Assembly: GCA_947245585.1 (NCBI GenBank)
Contig: CAMXPV010000010.1
Span: 30,131-94,130 of the forward strand
DNA from: an uncultured Lachnospiraceae bacterium
GTDB lineage: Bacteria > Bacillota > Clostridia > Lachnospirales > Lachnospiraceae
Length of the DNA: 64,000 bases
Direction of reading: 5' to 3'
Shown here: in pieces, positions 63,186-64,000 of the stretch
Numbering within the stretch: position 1 is the first letter of the stretch
Layout: the number at the start of each line of letters is the position of its first letter
Notes under the pieces: model-generated
What the model saw: the letters and a program-made list of their open reading frames with translations, nothing else
Told to the model about the DNA's origin: nothing
Databases searched by the model: none
Translations under genes and position numbers: made by a program

Positions 63186-63632
63186 ATGGAAAAAACAATG
63201 AAATTAAAAGAACTAATTGTACGCATATTTGAAAGTATCATTAAAAAATACAATCTGCAAGTATCAGCCATATCAGAAAATGAAGTGGCGCTGTTTTCTG
63301 ATAAATACATATTATCTTATTTGCTTCATTCAGGTGAGCTTGATCTAGTATATATTGAAAAGAAAGAAAATGGAGCATTATATCAGTATAATATTGATTC
63401 TTTCATTGCTGATTCGATTTCAGAAGAAGATAGGATACAGATAAAAGGACGGTTGCAAAAAAAGTCGGGAATCGAAATAGATTTAGCACTGCTTGCTTAC
63501 ACATTGGAAAAGAAATGGAAAAATTTATTGGCAGGAGAAAAAGAGTGGATAAAAGAGTATCAGGACTTTTCATTATATATTCCGCCCCAAAATATTACCC
63601 AACTGAAAGCAGCAAAATATAAAGAGAAATGA
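63186..63632 (+). CDS. Hypothetical immunity-like protein
   Basis: The 148-residue soluble protein is not recognised. ELDLVYIEKKENGALYQYNI suggests a beta-hairpin core and the C-terminus is helical. The start could be ATG 63186 or ATG 63198; the latter has GGAAAA upstream. It starts 19 bases after the SUKH gene and shares its AT-rich composition. Confidence 0.55.
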   Translation: MEKTMKLKELIVRIFESIIKKYNLQVSAISENEVALFSDKYILSYLLHSGELDLVYIEKKENGALYQYNIDSFIADSISEEDRIQIKGRLQKKSGIEIDLALLAYTLEKKWKNLLAGEKEWIKEYQDFSLYIPPQNITQLKAAKYKEK

Positions 63633-63713
63633 ACGAGAGAAAAAGGTAATGTATAATAACATTGACGCATATACGAAAGATCATGGGGTAAATAAAAATG
63701 ATTCACAATCTAA

Positions 63714-64000
63714 ACGGCAAAGGAAAAAAAGGAAGAAACTTGGGAAGAAGCCTATCAAAGCCTGATTTCGGAAGAAGGTTTCAAAAAAATGGCGCTTATC
63801 TATCTGGACGAAGACTCCATACCGGAATTGTTGGTGATAAAGAACGGGTCGTACCGCCTGTATACGTTTGACGGCGCGCAGGCCGCGGCAATAGACATGT
63901 CTGATCTTGAAATCAGGGCGAAGGCATATACACTCAGGCATAAGGTGTTTTATCCCCAATTAGGTGTAAAAACTCTGCTCGATGGCGGGCGGCGGCGTAC
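63714..64000 (+). pseudogene. 5'-truncated reading frame running off the right edge
   Basis: A frame open from 63714 to the edge encodes EETWEEAYQSLISEEGFKKM, ALIYLDEDSIPELLVIKNG and YRLYTFDGAQAAAIDMSDL, a pattern I associate with secreted calcium-binding-like or lipoprotein domains of Lachnospiraceae. A TAA directly precedes it and the nearest ATG (63698) is in another frame. GC content rises sharply at about 63720. It may be the 3' part of a broken gene joined to the AT-rich array. Confidence 0.45.

Overview
This window looks like chromosome from a low-to-mid GC Gram-positive anaerobe of the Clostridia, most likely a Lachnospiraceae gut commensal. The evidence is the strong GGAGG-type ribosome sites, the AgrC/LytTR and YesM/YesN two-component systems, XRE regulators, DUF4173/DUF2975/DUF4358/DUF3791-type proteins, MurG and Pgi, and plant-glycan utilisation genes. 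No rRNA, tRNA, CRISPR array or insertion sequence was recognised. All calls come from reading the sequence; no database search was run.

Layout. 1-1.8 kb: a minus-strand DUF2975 / small XRE / DUF4173 membrane-protein set cut by the left edge. 2-9.4 kb: housekeeping and signalling genes (ferredoxin-type aldo/keto reductase, NAD-dependent epimerase, FlxA-like protein, AgrC/AgrA-like pair, MgtC-like protein, exonuclease III). 9.4-12 kb: an MBOAT acyltransferase with its SGNH partner, divergent from a DUF4358 lipoprotein. 12.9-16.2 kb: an XRE regulator fused to a FliG-C-like domain, a GH125 alpha-mannosidase, a GNAT enzyme and an alpha/beta hydrolase. 16.2-25.6 kb: a putative surface-glycan cluster (class II aldolase, tandem nucleotidyltransferase, GT-C/uridine-kinase fusion, HAD phosphatase, GT2, phosphodiesterase-like barrel, GT39), interrupted at 17.36-18.08 kb by a complete type III toxin-antitoxin module of the ToxN/AbiQ family. 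26.6-29.4 kb: a TSCPD protein, murG and pgi.

29.5-39.6 kb is a coherent oligosaccharide (probably xylo-oligosaccharide) utilisation locus: GH43, YesM-type kinase, YesN-type regulator, lipoprotein binding protein, two permeases and a GH8 exo-oligoxylanase. An extracellular sugar signal would act through YesM/YesN on a promoter with two direct repeats just before the binding-protein gene. A terminator hairpin after that gene would keep permease levels lower.

39.7-46.6 kb is a stress and defence-like segment: BlaI with an M56/SH3 sensor; a translationally coupled DUF3791-DUF3990-DUF3791 module; an XRE gene without a start codon; a PBECR-type nuclease with a candidate small RNA whose promoter lies in the nuclease stop codon; a two-component system whose kinase lacks a membrane domain; and a DUF2625 protein. 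46.8-54.1 kb holds two copies of a heterodimeric ABC exporter. The first pair is intact. Both genes of the second pair carry one in-frame nonsense codon, and one also lacks the A-loop region. 54.1-58.9 kb holds a nucleoside phosphorylase / ANT(6)-like / tyrosine phosphatase operon, an XRE protein with a glycine-rich repeat domain, an LD-carboxypeptidase and endonuclease IV.

58.9-63.7 kb is an AT-rich array of small immunity-like genes (DUF4274, Tdi1-like, SUKH and several unrecognised) mixed with gene remnants and with no intact toxin. This resembles an orphan poly-immunity locus. The last ~290 bases are GC-richer and carry a 5'-truncated reading frame that runs off the right edge.
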